Source of the DNA: Sorex araneus
Taxonomy: Eukaryota; Chordata; Mammalia; Eulipotyphla; Soricidae
DNA length: 64,000 nucleotides
Reading direction: 5' to 3'
Assembly (NCBI RefSeq): GCF_027595985.1
Contig: NC_073305.1
Location: forward strand, 112,774,759 to 112,838,758
This document shows, in pieces, positions 54,261-64,000 of the stretch (position 1 is the stretch's first letter; every line of letters starts with the position of its first letter). A program made the translations under genes and the position numbers. Below the pieces are notes generated by a model. That model saw nothing but the letters and a program-made list of their open reading frames with translations, did no database searches and was not told where the DNA came from.

Positions 54261-54415
54261 AGGGGCTGGAGCTACAATGTAGCAGGCAGGGCAGGCAACC
54301 CAGGTTCGATCCCCTGCATCCCATATGGTGCCCCAGGCACCACCGGGAGTGATTCCTGAGCACAGAGCCAGGGGAGTAATCCCTGCGCACCACCAGGTGT
54401 GGCCCAAAAGCCAAC
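54261..54415 (+). mobile_element. Type-A SINE with head deletion
   Basis: GGGGCTGGAGCTACAATGTA; TTGCCTTGCAC is lost. Flanks share AATTATTTTAA and AATTTATTTTAA. Confidence 0.85.
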
Positions 54416-54539
54416 TAAAAGAATTTATTTTAAAAAGAGTCCAAATTAAGTGCCAGTGTTTAACTTTGAATGGAGAACAGTGACCAAAAGGGAACTTCTG
54501 AGGTTGATATTATTCTGTTATTCTTTTGTGGGAAGGACT

Positions 54540-54660
54540 TGGGTAGGGAGATTCACAAAGGGCAATACTTGGGAGACCATGCAGTGCTAGGAATGAACAA
54601 GGAGCTCCTGCATGCAAAGCAGGTATTTCAGTCCTTTGAGCCATCTCCCAGGCCACAATA
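54540..54660 (-). mobile_element. Decayed SINE
   Basis: GGAGCTCCTGCATGCAAAGC and TTTGAGCCATCTCCCAGGCC. Confidence 0.6.
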
Positions 54661-54857
54661 TTTTGTTTCTTTACACGGGAGTTAATGACTTAAACATGTA
54701 AATTTTGTAAAAATGTTAGCTGTACACTTAAAATCAGTATTAGTTCTGTGTGAAAAAAAGGAAAAAGAAAAAAGAAATGGTCGTTGTTAAACTTTCCAAT
54801 TTTTGAGTTTGGGTATAGAAACATGTTTTAATTTTTTAAATGATGAGGTAAAGGGCT

Positions 54858-55012
54858 AAAAAAATTAGCAGGTAGGGCACTCACTTTGTATGCACCTGAC
54901 CCGGGTTCAATCCCTGACATCTAATAAAGTCCGAGTATCTCCAGGAGTATTTCCTAAGTGCAGAGCCAGGAGTAACTCCTGAGCATCATCAGATATTATT
55001 TAAAAACAAAAC
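54858..55012 (+). mobile_element. Type-A SINE, decayed
   Basis: AGCAGGTAGGGCACTCACTT and CCCGGGTTCAATCCCTGACA. Confidence 0.8.
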
Positions 55013-55059
55013 AAAAAAAGACCCAGTGGGCAGTTAAGTTTTAAAAACAGTAGAAATGG

Positions 55060-55170
55060 TTGGGGAAATAGTCCAGTGGCAGACCATTATGTCAAGCACA
55101 TGCAAGGTGCCACTGGGAGTAACCCGAGCACAGAAGCATCACATGGTGTGACCCAGAAAAAAAAAAAATC
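55060..55170 (+). mobile_element. SINE fragment
   Basis: GGTTGGGGAAATAGTCCAGT and a body reduced to GTGCCACTGGGAGTAACC. Confidence 0.55.
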
Positions 55171-55202
55171 CGACTTTCTATTGTCTTATAAGAATTACTA
55201 TT

Positions 55203-55490
55203 AGGGCACCTGCCATGCAGCAGCTGAGCCAGGTTTGAGCCCCAGCACCCTGTAAGGTCCCCAGAGCCTACCAGGAGTGATTCCTGAGCACAGAGCCAGA
55301 AGAAGGTTCTGAGCACTGCTGGGTATGACCCCAAAACAAAACAAACCAAAATATAAATAACTAGGTAGGGCCAGAGATATAATACAAAGGTTAAAGCACT
55401 TCCCTAGCAGGCAGCCACAGCTCTGGTTCAAACCCTACCAGTACATATAGTCCCCAAGCAATACCAGGTGTGGTCCCAAATGTAGAACAA
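55203..55490 (+). mobile_element. Two decayed type-A SINEs in tandem
   Basis: The first (55203-55345) lacks its head and ends GGGTATGACCCC. The second starts at 55365, GGTAGGGCCAGAGATATAAT. Confidence 0.7.
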
Positions 55491-55787
55491 AAACGAAAAA
55501 ACAAAAAATGAAAATAAAAATAAATAACAGGCAAGCATTGCTTTCTTTGGCTAAAAGATCCATTTAAAGAGACAATTCAAAAACATTTTTAATTTATCAC
55601 TCGTTACATTTGTGTGCTTCTGTGATGTGAAGGATTATTTTGCCTCTTGGATCACACCTGATACTGGCTGGGACCACAGAGCAACACTGTCATTCCTGGA
55701 AGTACTTTGGGAAACAAAATGTAGATTTCTTAATAATCAACTACCCAGCCAAAAACTAATTAGACAACTTAATAAGATGTTCCATGA

Positions 55788-55910
55788 TGGACTGGAGAGA
55801 GAGTACAGAAGTTAAGGCACATCTTGCACGTGGCAGAACCCTTATTTGATCCTAAGAGAACCACAGAGATAGGAGTGGTTACCAACAGGTGTGGCCCAAA
55901 AAACAACAAA
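55788..55910 (+). mobile_element. Decayed SINE
   Basis: GACTGGAGAGAGAGTACAGA and TCTTGCACGTGGCAGAACCC. Confidence 0.6.
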
Positions 55911-55931
55911 ACAAAACAAAAATGTTTCATG

Positions 55932-56150
55932 GGCTGGGGCTAAAGTACTAGTATGGAGCGATAGTACTAGTATGACAGTATTAATATGGCAGGTAGGGTG
56001 TTTGCCTTGCACACGCCCTATGGGTTCAATCCCCGGCATCCCATATAGTCCCCCAAGCACTGCCAGGGGTCATTCCTGAGTGCAGAGCCAGGAGTAAGCC
56101 CTGAGCACTGATGGCTGTGACCCCCCACCCAAAAAAAAGCCAAAAAAAAA
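55932..56150 (+). mobile_element. Type-A SINE with head expansion
   Basis: The AGTACTAGTATG word is repeated in the head (55945-55985), lengthening it by about 35 bases. The body is well kept. Confidence 0.85.
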
Positions 56151-56223
56151 AGTTTCATGATTAAATTTACATAGGTACTTAACATTTTACATTTGAGTGT
56201 ATGTGGCATATTAAATCTATTAC

Positions 56224-56302
56224 CTCTGAAAGGGATGCATCCACCTTAGAAGAAATTTTCAGGTCTAGCCATGGCTGGTAGTTTTCAAGTAACAAGGCAG
56301 GT
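56224..56302 (-). CDS. SNX14: SNX14 exon 4: linker into PXA
   Basis: Encodes residues 113-139, including [20 protein letters not shown], the lead into the PXA domain. It lies only 85 bases downstream of exon 3. Its acceptor follows a run of T residues and its donor is GAG|GTAATA. It ends in phase 0. Confidence 0.95.
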
Positions 56303-56387
56303 CTAAAAAAAAAATCAGACAATTAAATCTTTTGAACCTAAAATATAATTGGGAAGATTAACAAATAAAAATGCTGATATAACTTAC

Positions 56388-56464
56388 CTATGTCGTTTAC
56401 ATTTTACTTTACCACAAACAGCACAGCTACGACCTTGAGGAAATAATTCTTGAACTCCTAATTG
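56388..56464 (-). CDS. SNX14: SNX14 exon 3: cysteine-rich cytosolic segment
   Basis: Encodes residues 88-113, QLGVQELFPQG followed by a C-x2-C-x4-C segment with a basic end (KCKRHR). Cys spacing hints at a small metal-binding knuckle, but that is inference. The last codon is split with exon 4 (CGA CAT AG|A). Donor GTAAGT, acceptor TTTTTTAG. Confidence 0.95.
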
Positions 56465-56708
56465 CTAAAAAAGAGAAATTTAAGGAAGAAAAAGTTTATC
56501 TTTATATACCACCTTTACTAACAAAAATAAACCTTTAAAGAACTCAAAAATGCATAAATTCAGGACATTTTTTATTCCTGTCTGTTTAGATACTGAAACA
56601 ATACTTTGTAATACATAACAATTGCAAACTAAACTATCAACTGACGAACATATCGAATGAAATGTTTTATGATAATTAAGACAAACTTCTAAGTTTAGAA
56701 TTAAGGTG

Positions 56709-56880
56709 AACTGAGGCCAGAGCTATAGTACAACAGGCAGGGCATTTACCTTGCATGTGGGTTTGATCCCTGGCATCTCATATGGTCCCTGAGCACTTCC
56801 AGGAGTGATCCCTGAGTGCAGAGCCAGGAGCAATCCCTAAGCACTGGCAGATATGCAGTTCTGCCCCCTCCAAAAAACAA
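56709..56880 (+). mobile_element. Type-A SINE, moderately decayed
   Basis: GAGGCCAGAGCTATAGTACA through GCACTGGCAGATATG. Confidence 0.8.
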
Positions 56881-56931
56881 TTTCTTAATTAAAAATAAAA
56901 CTAAGGTGAATTGTTATGGTTCTATAACTAT

Positions 56932-56956
56932 GAATGTCAATGTCAATGTCAATTTT
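56932..56956 (+). repeat. (AATGTC)n short tandem repeat
   Basis: GAATGTCAATGTCAATGTCA: four units. Confidence 0.85.
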
Positions 56957-57319
56957 AAAGTGATATTCTAGTGGAAAGAAAAAGGAAAAATATTTTCTAT
57001 TTCTCTCAAACCTCAACTTCAATGGGAAAGAAGATAAGTGATAAGCTATTAAAGTGCCAGACTGATTATAGGCAACACCGTCAGCTGAATTGCCTCTGAG
57101 TGAAAATGCCATCAAATCTGAGTAGTACTTTGGATAATTATCAAAGATTTCAAATCCTCATCTACTGACTATGGACTTTACCTACTAGAGAAACATTCAA
57201 TATCCTACTCCTTTACCAAATTTCAGAAACACAAATTGCTTTGACTAAGCAAACTATACATTGTTTCTATGGAGCAAATGGATTAAAAGCGTTAGATAAT
57301 TTAACCCAGATTCCCTAAT

Positions 57320-58115
57320 TGCATTTGTGCCTGAAAGTCACTTGGAAAGCTTTTAATTAAAGTATTGATTACAAGGTTTAATTGTAATCATTAAAATTTT
57401 AAATTAATTTAACAAATGTTGATTACAAGGTCCTGACCCAAAATTATTCAATCAAAATCTCCTCTTTCCCTGCCACCATGGAACTGCACAGTGGCAGAGG
57501 CTTGGGTGCATTCAAGATTCCACTGTACTTGTAATCCACCACCAAGGTCATAAAAAGGAACTGCTGCTAGAGGTGTAATGGACAAGTGCACTGCTTTACA
57601 AGAGGTGCGGAAGACTGCTCTCATTCACAATGATATCACACAAGGAGTTCCCGTAAAATTGCCAAAGCCTTAGAAATGCCAACCCATCTTTGTGTGCTTG
57701 CATTTAACTGTGATGAGTCTATGTATATCAAGTTGTGAAGAAACTTCGTGCTGAAGGGTCAGATCAACCCCACTAAGGTAGATGATACAAGAAACTAGGG
57801 GAATGGATCAGTCTCTATAAAATTGACAAAAGGAAAACCCTGTAAAGTGGTTGGCTGCAGTTGTGTTGTAATTAAGAGACTCTGGCAAAAAAACACACAG
57901 GCCAAGGATGTCACTGAGGAATATTTCAAATGCAATAAATGAATAAATAAAAATTTGAGTTCTTAAAAAAAAAATCTGACAACAGGGTCTAGAATCTACT
58001 TTTGTAAGATTCTACTAGCAATCTCTATCATATAATCAGCTTCAGGAACCTACGTTTTTATTTACTGCCTAAAAGTTACTATTAGATAGACCACACTTTA
58101 AATTGTGAAATTCAA
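57320..58115 (+). mobile_element. MER5A-like element interrupted by the RPS12 pseudogene
   Basis: Left part GCCTGAAAGTCACTTGGAAA, right part GTCTAGAATCTACTTTTGTA and AGATAGACCACACTTTAAAT. Removing 57461-57974 restores MER5A order. Confidence 0.6.
57461..57974 (+). pseudogene. RPS12P: RPS12 processed pseudogene
   Basis: Begins with the RPS12 5' UTR (CCTCTTTCCCTGCC), continues through the eS12 coding region and 3' UTR, and ends with A residues at 57965-57974. It is broken. The start codon region reads CACCAAGG instead of an ATG, several stops and small indels occur, and only scattered stretches such as AHLCVLASNCDE-like and KDVIEEYFKC-like remain readable. A short flanking repeat AAAATCT is the likely target duplication. 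It lies in SNX14 intron 2, inside an old MER5A. Confidence 0.9.
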
Positions 58116-58286
58116 CTTTCTGGTAACTCTGGATTTTGTTTTACAGATCCTCCTAGGAGAACTACATAAACACATATGCAAACTTCATTTTGAGTGTTTT
58201 CTAATGTCCTCCATTATTAAACAGATCTTTAAAATCACTTCTTTAACATGCTTTCAATTCACTTAAAGAGAACATATAAAATTTAC

Positions 58287-58407
58287 CTTGGGTTTATGTT
58301 TTATTGTGAAGAATATATTTGGTAAAAGAGAATCAGGTCCTAATGAGCAGTAGAATGTGACAACTCCAGCAACAAATGACCAGAAGATCATTAGAATATG
58401 AAAATAC
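58287..58407 (-). CDS. SNX14: SNX14 exon 2: membrane anchor
   Basis: This exon encodes human-equivalent residues 48-87 and its first base completes codon 47. It contains the hydrophobic stretch [20 protein letters not shown], part of the N-terminal membrane anchor that holds SNX14 in the ER, followed by [10 protein letters not shown]. It ends in frame (phase 0) at AAG before GTAAAT. The acceptor is TTAAG. The preceding exon should encode the first 47 residues and is not in the window. Confidence 0.95.
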
Positions 58408-58704
58408 CTTAAGAATAATGAAAACAGTTATCAGAATTTTAAAAAAAACTAGTACTCTTTTCCTACATTGTTTTAATAAGCATTTAAGCAACTACCCTAT
58501 CAGATTGAAGCAATTTCTCTAACCAAGGTTTTCTACATTTATTAACCTTAAGAACCATAGTGAATGCTATCAAGATTTTCATAAAGTATAGATAAGTGTT
58601 CTCAATACAATTTGGTACTTATTTTGTTTAATATATAAACTACCTATACTTCTACATTCTAATAATAATATAACCACCAAAATTATTTCTCGTGATATTA
58701 AAAA

Positions 58705-59120
58705 AAATTTACCAAGTGCCTACTTTTAGTGCTCAGCACAGTGCTCAGCAATGAAGATGAGAGAGAAAAAGAGCAGGGCCAATGTCTCTATTTGCATAGA
58801 AAATACTAATAGGTATATCCAGTAAACAAACAAAGCACTATGCAATGTGACTGTATGTTCTATAATGGCAAAGAAAGAATTTATGATATGAGAACATCAT
58901 ACGCAGAATATACAACTCTATCTAAAAGTACAGAAAGCTTTTCCACCACTGTTAGAAAGTAGTGTTTAAGGGAAAAAACTAAAAATTGAATGAGAGACAA
59001 AAGAAGACAGGCTAGTAAAGTGGAGCAGAGAAAGGGAATTCAAACATTAGCAAGTTACTGAAAAAGCTGAGCACAGTTCGAGGAAAGAAGTGGCTTCAAG
59101 ATTATGCTGACAGCAAACAC
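58705..59120 (+). mobile_element. L2-like ancient repeat
   Basis: AAGTGCCTACTTTTAGTGCT and CAGCACAGTGCTCAGCAATG recall the common mammalian L2 3' text. Confidence 0.4.
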
Positions 59121-59527
59121 CAAACAAAAACCAGATGATATAAATCATGTTAAAATGTCCCCCTATATGGGTAGCCCTAACATTCTACTGTTCTGAAAAT
59201 ACACAAAGTTCAGTTAACAATATTTTGTGAAATATCAGCTCCCCAACAACACAATTCAAATTCCAATCACCATATGCTGTGAGATGAGAATGAAGAGACA
59301 ATCTACAAAGGAGGTGGTAATGAAAGTACTGGCTTTATTTCAAATCTTGGTTCTATGTCTCGCTGAGACCCAGTTAACTCTCCAGTGTTTTCTGCACTTA
59401 CATAACCATCCAAAAGACGGTTGCTAAATCTATTGTAATTTGAATTTGCTAGCTACCATCAAAAGTCCTAAGCAAATCCTGTGAGACAGTGAAGTTTTAA
59501 GATTTTTTAAAATTAAGTTTTACGAAG

Positions 59528-59695
59528 GGGACAGGAGATGCCTCAAAAGGATGGCACATATGCCTTGCTTACAGCTAACCCTGATTCAACCACCTGCACC
59601 ATATATGGTATCCCAAGCACCAACAAAAGTGATCCCTGAGCACAAAGCCAGGAGTAAGTCCTGAGTCCTGCTGGGTGAGGAAAGAGTAGTAAGTA
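59528..59695 (+). mobile_element. Decayed SINE
   Basis: GACAGGAGATGCCTCAAAAG and CATATATGGTATCCCAAGCA. Confidence 0.65.
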
Positions 59696-59924
59696 GAAAA
59701 TCAAATTTTGTGACCTATGATGAAGTGATTCACAGTGTAAATCAATAGTATGATAAAAAAAAAAAGTCTGTCAGGCAAAATACCAGCGATCACTACCAGA
59801 GTCCACAAAAAGTGAGTTATCTCTATGTGGAGTTGTCCTCTGTGTGATATAATAGAACAAACAAAGCCCTGCTAAAGTATTTTTGCAACAAAAAGCAAAA
59901 TTTAATTTTAAATCCAACTGAAGA

Positions 59925-60085
59925 CTGGAGAAATAATATAGCAGCTAGGACACTTGACTTGCACGTGGTTGACCTGCATTTGATCCCCAGCACCACACCA
60001 GGATTCCCTGAGCCCTGGCAGAGTGAACCATGAGCAGAGAGCCCCAAGCATTAATGGGTGTAGCCCCAAATACAAAAATAAATAA
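59925..60085 (+). mobile_element. Type-A SINE, decayed
   Basis: TGCATTTGATCCCCAGCACC and ATTAATGGGTGTAGCCCC. Confidence 0.75.
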
Positions 60086-60099
60086 AGGAAACTAACTAC

Positions 60100-60484
60100 T
60101 CATAAACTAATCCCTGCCTACAAAAAATATTGAGGTGAGAATTTTAAAAAAGAGAAAGAAATGCCAGTAGCAACAGTACATGGGCTTAAAGAACCAGCCT
60201 CACACAAAGTTTTTTGTCAAAGAGTTCAAATTGTCAGTGTCGCACAATGCCACAAGAGCAGTCCTGACAGTTTTGCTGTTGGAGATACCCAGCTGAAAAA
60301 CTGCCAGCCATATCAAAGCCAGTGTGCACAAGCACCACAATAGCAGGGGAGGCCCAGTGAGCACTGCCACTACAAAGATGTACACGCACAATGGACAACC
60401 CCTGTCGAGCAGTACAACCATGGCTGTGTGCTTCAACATGCCAGGGTGAGCACATATGGATGCACTACAACTAAAATAAGAGTA
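60100..60484. other. Unclassified segment of higher GC
   Basis: Contains CAGCCATATCAAAGCCAGTG and GGCCCAGTGAGCACTGCCAC. It reads like an old processed or repeat sequence, but I cannot name it. Confidence 0.3.
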
Positions 60485-60645
60485 GGGGCTGGAGTGATAG
60501 CACAGCAGGTAGGTACGGCCAACCTGGGTTTGATTCCCAGCATCCCATATGATCCCCTGAGCACCTCCAGGAGTAACTCCTAAGTGCACGAGCCAGGAGT
60601 AGCCCCTGTGCATCGCCGAATGTGACCCAAAAAGAAAAAAAAAAA
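60485..60645 (+). mobile_element. Type-A SINE, full but for a head deletion
   Basis: GGGGCTGGAGTGATAGCACA through GAATGTGACCCAAAAAG. TTTGCCTTGCAC is missing. Confidence 0.9.
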
Positions 60646-60794
60646 AAAGAATAAACCTCATGCACATCACGCAAGCCCCACAGATAAAAAATGGGTTAGT
60701 ACCAGAGTCAGCCAAGGAGCATTCCCTAGGCACTGCTTTATCATCATCAAGTGGAAAGACAAGGGGGAGAGGGAATTTTAAAAAAATCACCATG

Positions 60795-60984
60795 AGGCTG
60801 GAGCGACAGCACAGCGGATAGGGCATTTGCCTTGCATGCAGCCGACCTGGGTTCAATTCCCAACATCCCATATGGTCCCCTGAGCACCGCCAGGACTAAT
60901 TCCTGAGTGCAAAGCCAGGATAAGCCCTGTGCATCACCAGGTGTGACCCCCCAAAAAATAAATAAAAATTAATTAATTAATTAG
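60795..60984 (+). mobile_element. Type-A SINE, full, (AATT)n tail
   Basis: Flanked by AAATCACCATGA (60783-60794, 60985-60996). Confidence 0.95.
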
Positions 60985-61194
60985 AAATCACCATGATGAA
61001 ACCATCAGTCAAATTCAGAATATGAATATGACCCAGTTTCTAAAAGAAGTCAATGAAGAGAGAAGCAGGTGAGGAGGCATGTTTTGGATCTAGGTTGACA
61101 ATGCCTTCTTTATAAGTCAAATACTAGCTGCTTTTGTATGGCCCTCAAGCTAAGGAAACATTTAAATGTTCAAAGGTTTGCTTTTTTTTAAAGG

Positions 61195-61360
61195 AAGCAG
61201 GTCTTTGGGACAAATATTATGGGGGTTAAGGCACTGGCCTTGCACGCCATGGACCCTGATTCATCCCCACCACAATCATCCCAAGCACTTCCAGGAGTGA
61301 CCACCAAGCAAAGAGCTAGAAGTAGCCTATAAGCAATGTCTAGCATGGTATAAACCCCAA
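61195..61360 (+). mobile_element. Decayed SINE
   Basis: GGCCTTGCACGCCATGGACC and GCACTTCCAGGAGTGACCAC. Confidence 0.65.
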
Positions 61361-61377
61361 CCAAAAACACACCAAAT

Positions 61378-61545
61378 GGGACCAGAGATACAGAAAGGAT
61401 AAGGTGTCTGCCTTGCATGCAGCTGACCAAGGTATGATCCCTTGCACTGTATATGGTTCTCCCAGACACCTGGAAGTGATCCTTGAGCACAGAGCCAGAG
61501 GTCCTTTGCACGGCTGGTGTGGCCCAAAATCAAAACAAACAAAAT
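61378..61545 (+). mobile_element. Type-A SINE, decayed
   Basis: GGGACCAGAGATACAGAAAG through GGCTGGTGTGGCCC. Confidence 0.75.
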
Positions 61546-61549
61546 ACTT

Positions 61550-62340
61550 TGCAAACTCTTGTTCTAGATTATAAGAGATATGAAAAAGCAGCTAACATAG
61601 TGAGTAGGCCTTACTTAGTTCCTGATTAAAGCAAAAGTGCAAATTTATACACTTTAGGAAATATTATAGTAGCTTTTTGATATTAAATAACTACTGTTAA
61701 TTAAGATTGTTATCTTCAGGTTTTCTGTAGAAATGATTTTTTTAAAGAAAGAAAATTAAAAGTTTTAAAAACATGCAATATATGGTTGATGTCTGAGCTG
61801 AGTGATTAGTGCTAAGAAGTTTCTTGTACTTTTACAGCTTGGAAATTTTCTGAACTGATAACCTTAAAATAATTTCGAAACATTTAATAATCAGTGCTTG
61901 AGGTGAGGGATGGGTCAGCAATAGATATCTGGCTTACAGGCATAAGGTTACAAAATTCAATCACCAGCATCGTTCTGGTACAACTGCTGCTTCAGCATGT
62001 CTGGTGCCTTAGCAGTGTACAATCACTGCAGTGGAGAAGAGGAAGGAAAGGAAAGGAACCTGATAATTAGATGAACTGGGAAGAAATAAAGGATAAAATT
62101 AATAAGGCCATTAAGGTCTAAAATAATAATGAGACAAAAAATTAAGAAAATCATATCCTAAAAAAGGCAAGGGTACTTGGGATCTATAGCCTAACCAGAA
62201 AAGGCTTATAAAAAGGTAGAGACAGGTTTGCTCTTGAAGCCTTTGCTCATTCTCCCCTGAACACATATCACTTGCTTGTCTCTATGTCTGCTCGTTTTTT
62301 CCACTCTAGAGGAGCCCAATGTTCTTTAGAATATTTACTT
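61550..62340. other. Intron 1 sequence, little recognised
   Basis: A weak SINE-like trace at 61890-62030, otherwise AT-rich and unassigned. No exon 1. Confidence 0.4.
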
Positions 62341-62344
62341 CCTC

Positions 62345-62576
62345 GGGGCTGGAGCAATAGCACAGTGGGTAGGGCATTTGCCTTGCACGTGGCCGGCCTG
62401 GGTTCTATACTCAGCATCCCATATGGTCCCCCGAGCACCGCCAGGAGCAATTCCTGAGTTCATGAGTCAGGAATAACCCGTGCATCACCGGGTGTGACCC
62501 AAAAAGAAAAAAACAAAAAACAAAAAAAATCACCGGGTGTGACCCAAAAAGAAAAAAACAAAAAACAAAAATGAAA
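62345..62576 (+). mobile_element. Type-A SINE with a duplicated 3' end
   Basis: Flanked by a perfect 18-base TAGAATATTTACTTCCTC (62327-62344, 62577-62594). Its last 45 bases, ATCACCGGGTGTGACCC plus A-rich tail, occur twice (62484-62528, 62529-62573). Confidence 0.96.
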
Positions 62577-62724
62577 TAGAATATTTACTTCCTCTTTTTC
62601 GCTCTTCATGACTTCCTATGAAAATTCTGCTCAATAAAAGCTATTGTGTTCACTCCTCCCCCCCCCCAAAAAAAATTAATAAAAAAGGGAGACCAATCAA
62701 ACACTATATCAAAGAGAAAGAATA

Positions 62725-62910
62725 GATATATGGGGGCAGAAACATAGTACAGAGGGTAGGGTGTTTGCCTTGCATACGGCCAACCCATGTTCAATCTCTG
62801 GCATCTCATATCTCATATGATTTCCCGAGCACCATCATAAGTAATTCCTAAGTGCAGAGTCAGGAGTAACCCCTGAGCATTGCTGAGTATAACACAAAAA
62901 GCCCCCCCAA
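62725..62910 (+). mobile_element. Type-A SINE, moderately decayed
   Basis: CAGAGGGTAGGGTGTTTGCC; TCTCATA is duplicated at 62804-62817. Confidence 0.85.
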
Positions 62911-62969
62911 AATATATCACACACAAAATATATCATATATATATATGAATGGATAAGAATGCAAGGGGA

Positions 62970-63145
62970 GAGTGCAAGGGGGATTGGAGAGATAAGTACA
63001 GCAAGTAGGGTACTTGCCTTTCACATGGATGACCCGGATTTGATTCCCAGCACCGAATATAGTTTACCAGTCTCAAGGAGTGATTCCTGAGAGCTGAGAC
63101 CTAGGCACCAATGCTGAGAACTGCCCAAAATCAAACAAACAAAAA
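62970..63145 (+). mobile_element. Type-A SINE, decayed
   Basis: GGGGGATTGGAGAGATAAGT and TTTGATTCCCAGCACCGA. Confidence 0.75.
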
Positions 63146-63164
63146 TCCATGGATAGAGTTGGGA

Positions 63165-63440
63165 AGGGGCAGAGAGACAGTCAAGGTCCTTGCTTACAAA
63201 TGATAATCAGTTGCATTCACATCACACAGTTCCAAAGACAGCCAGAAGGAATCCCTTGGCACCCCTTCACCCCATAAAAAAGAATGTGTTTAAGTAACAG
63301 GGGAGATAGCACAAAAGTCTAGAGCACATCTAGCTGCGAAGGCACCTGCTTTCATGGCTGGCACAGCATGGTTTTCCAAGTATCACTTGACCATCTTGTA
63401 TAGCCATGGTGGTCCCCTGCTCTACTGGGGAGATTCCCAT
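63165..63440 (+). mobile_element. Two poor SINE remnants
   Basis: GGGGCAGAGAGACAGTCAAG at 63165 and GGGGAGATAGCACAAAAGTC at 63300; bodies largely lost. Confidence 0.4.
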
Positions 63441-63467
63441 TTCACTTAAAAAAAGAAAAAGAAAGAA

Positions 63468-63605
63468 AGAAGCTGGGGAGATAATATACAGTGGGCAGGG
63501 TGCTTGCCTTGCACACAGAGGACAAATGTGGCCCCTGAGCCCCACGAAGAGTGATCCCTGAGCACAGAGCTAGGAGTAAGCACCACCAAATGTGGCCCAA
63601 AAACA
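63468..63605 (+). mobile_element. Type-A SINE, shortened
   Basis: AGCTGGGGAGATAATATACA; box-B region replaced by AGAGGACAAATGTGG. Confidence 0.7.
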
Positions 63606-63626
63606 AACAAAAGAATAAATTAAGGT

Positions 63627-63800
63627 GGGGCCGGAGCAATAGCACAGCGGGTAGGGCGTTTGCCTTGCACGTAGCTGACCGGGGTCCAATCCCTAGGATC
63701 CCATATGGTCCCCCAAGCACCGCCAGGAGTAATTCTGAGTGCAAAGCCAGGAGTAACCGCTGAGTATTGCTGGGTGTGACCCAAAAAGCAAAAAGAAAAA
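63627..63800 (+). mobile_element. Type-A SINE, full
   Basis: GGGGCCGGAGCAATAGCACA through GTGTGACCCAAAAAGC. Confidence 0.92.
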
Positions 63801-63908
63801 AAAATTTTTTTAAAAAGGTAAGGTTAATATTGGTACCAATCTTATTGTGTTGTAAGAATAAGAGACAAATCAACTTCAAACATTTAATGAGAGAACATTC
63901 TATGAGCT

Positions 63909-64000
63909 GAGTCACTGTCACTGTCATCCCATTGCTCATCGATTTGTTCAAGTGGGCACCAGTAACATCTCTCATTGAGAGACTTATTGTTACTGTTTTT
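63909..64000 (-). mobile_element. Type-B SINE, cut by window edge
   Basis: Tail GAGTCACTGTCACTGTCATC, then CATCGATTTGTTCAAGTGGG and TCTCTCATTGAGAGACTTAT. The head lies past 64000. Confidence 0.9.

Noticed and set aside
60200-60871. 223-codon open frame on the minus strand
   Set aside because: Crosses two SINEs and their A tails. Its ends read the SINE consensus in a fixed frame seen in dozens of copies.
58408-64000. SNX14 exon 1 or a CpG-island promoter
   Set aside because: Looked for an antisense coding of the first 47 residues and a CpG-dense region. Neither is visible, so both are taken to lie beyond the window.

Overview
This is mammalian genomic DNA, almost certainly from a red-toothed shrew (Sorex, such as S. 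araneus). The organism call rests on the roughly one hundred copies of a tRNA-derived SINE of the SOR type. Its head reads GGGGCTGGAGCGATAGCACA, its middle AGCATCCCATATGGTC, and it ends GTGTGACCCAAAAAGC plus an A-rich tail. Species is inferred from recognising this family, not from a database search.

The window is dominated by one gene on the minus strand, SNX14 (sorting nexin 14). I placed 28 consecutive coding exons between 58407 (5' side) and 7914 (stop codon), corresponding to exons 2-29 of the human gene. Their summed length is 2701 bases, which gives 899 codons plus a stop after one carried-over base. The human protein, as I recall it, is 946 residues, of which exon 1 supplies 47, so the fit is exact and in frame. 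Exon 1 and the promoter lie beyond 64000. A short 3' UTR ends at an AATAAA near 7775. The order of parts is membrane anchor, PXA, RGS, PX, then the C-terminal nexin domain.

Positions 1-7750 are 3' flank with no host gene seen. They hold an L1 3' end carrying what looks like a 3' transduction (414-1031), a long type-C SINE relative, a possible solo LTR and many decayed SINEs. The introns contain two processed ribosomal-protein copies: RPL21 (intact, 10623-11193) and RPS12 (dead, 57461-57974, inside an old MER5A). They also contain ancient L1, MIR, L2-like and MER5A pieces, younger L1 3' ends, microsatellites, and SINEs often inserted into or beside each other.

Two SINE designs share the same tRNA-like head. 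Type A has the CATATGG body and an A tail. Type B has a TCCCTCTCGGAGAGC body and a non-A tail of CAGTG-like units. Two type-B bodies occur without the head, both starting at the same base. Nothing resembling a microbial-style defence or biosynthetic system is present. The novelty here is in retroelement structure and in the RPL21 retrocopy.
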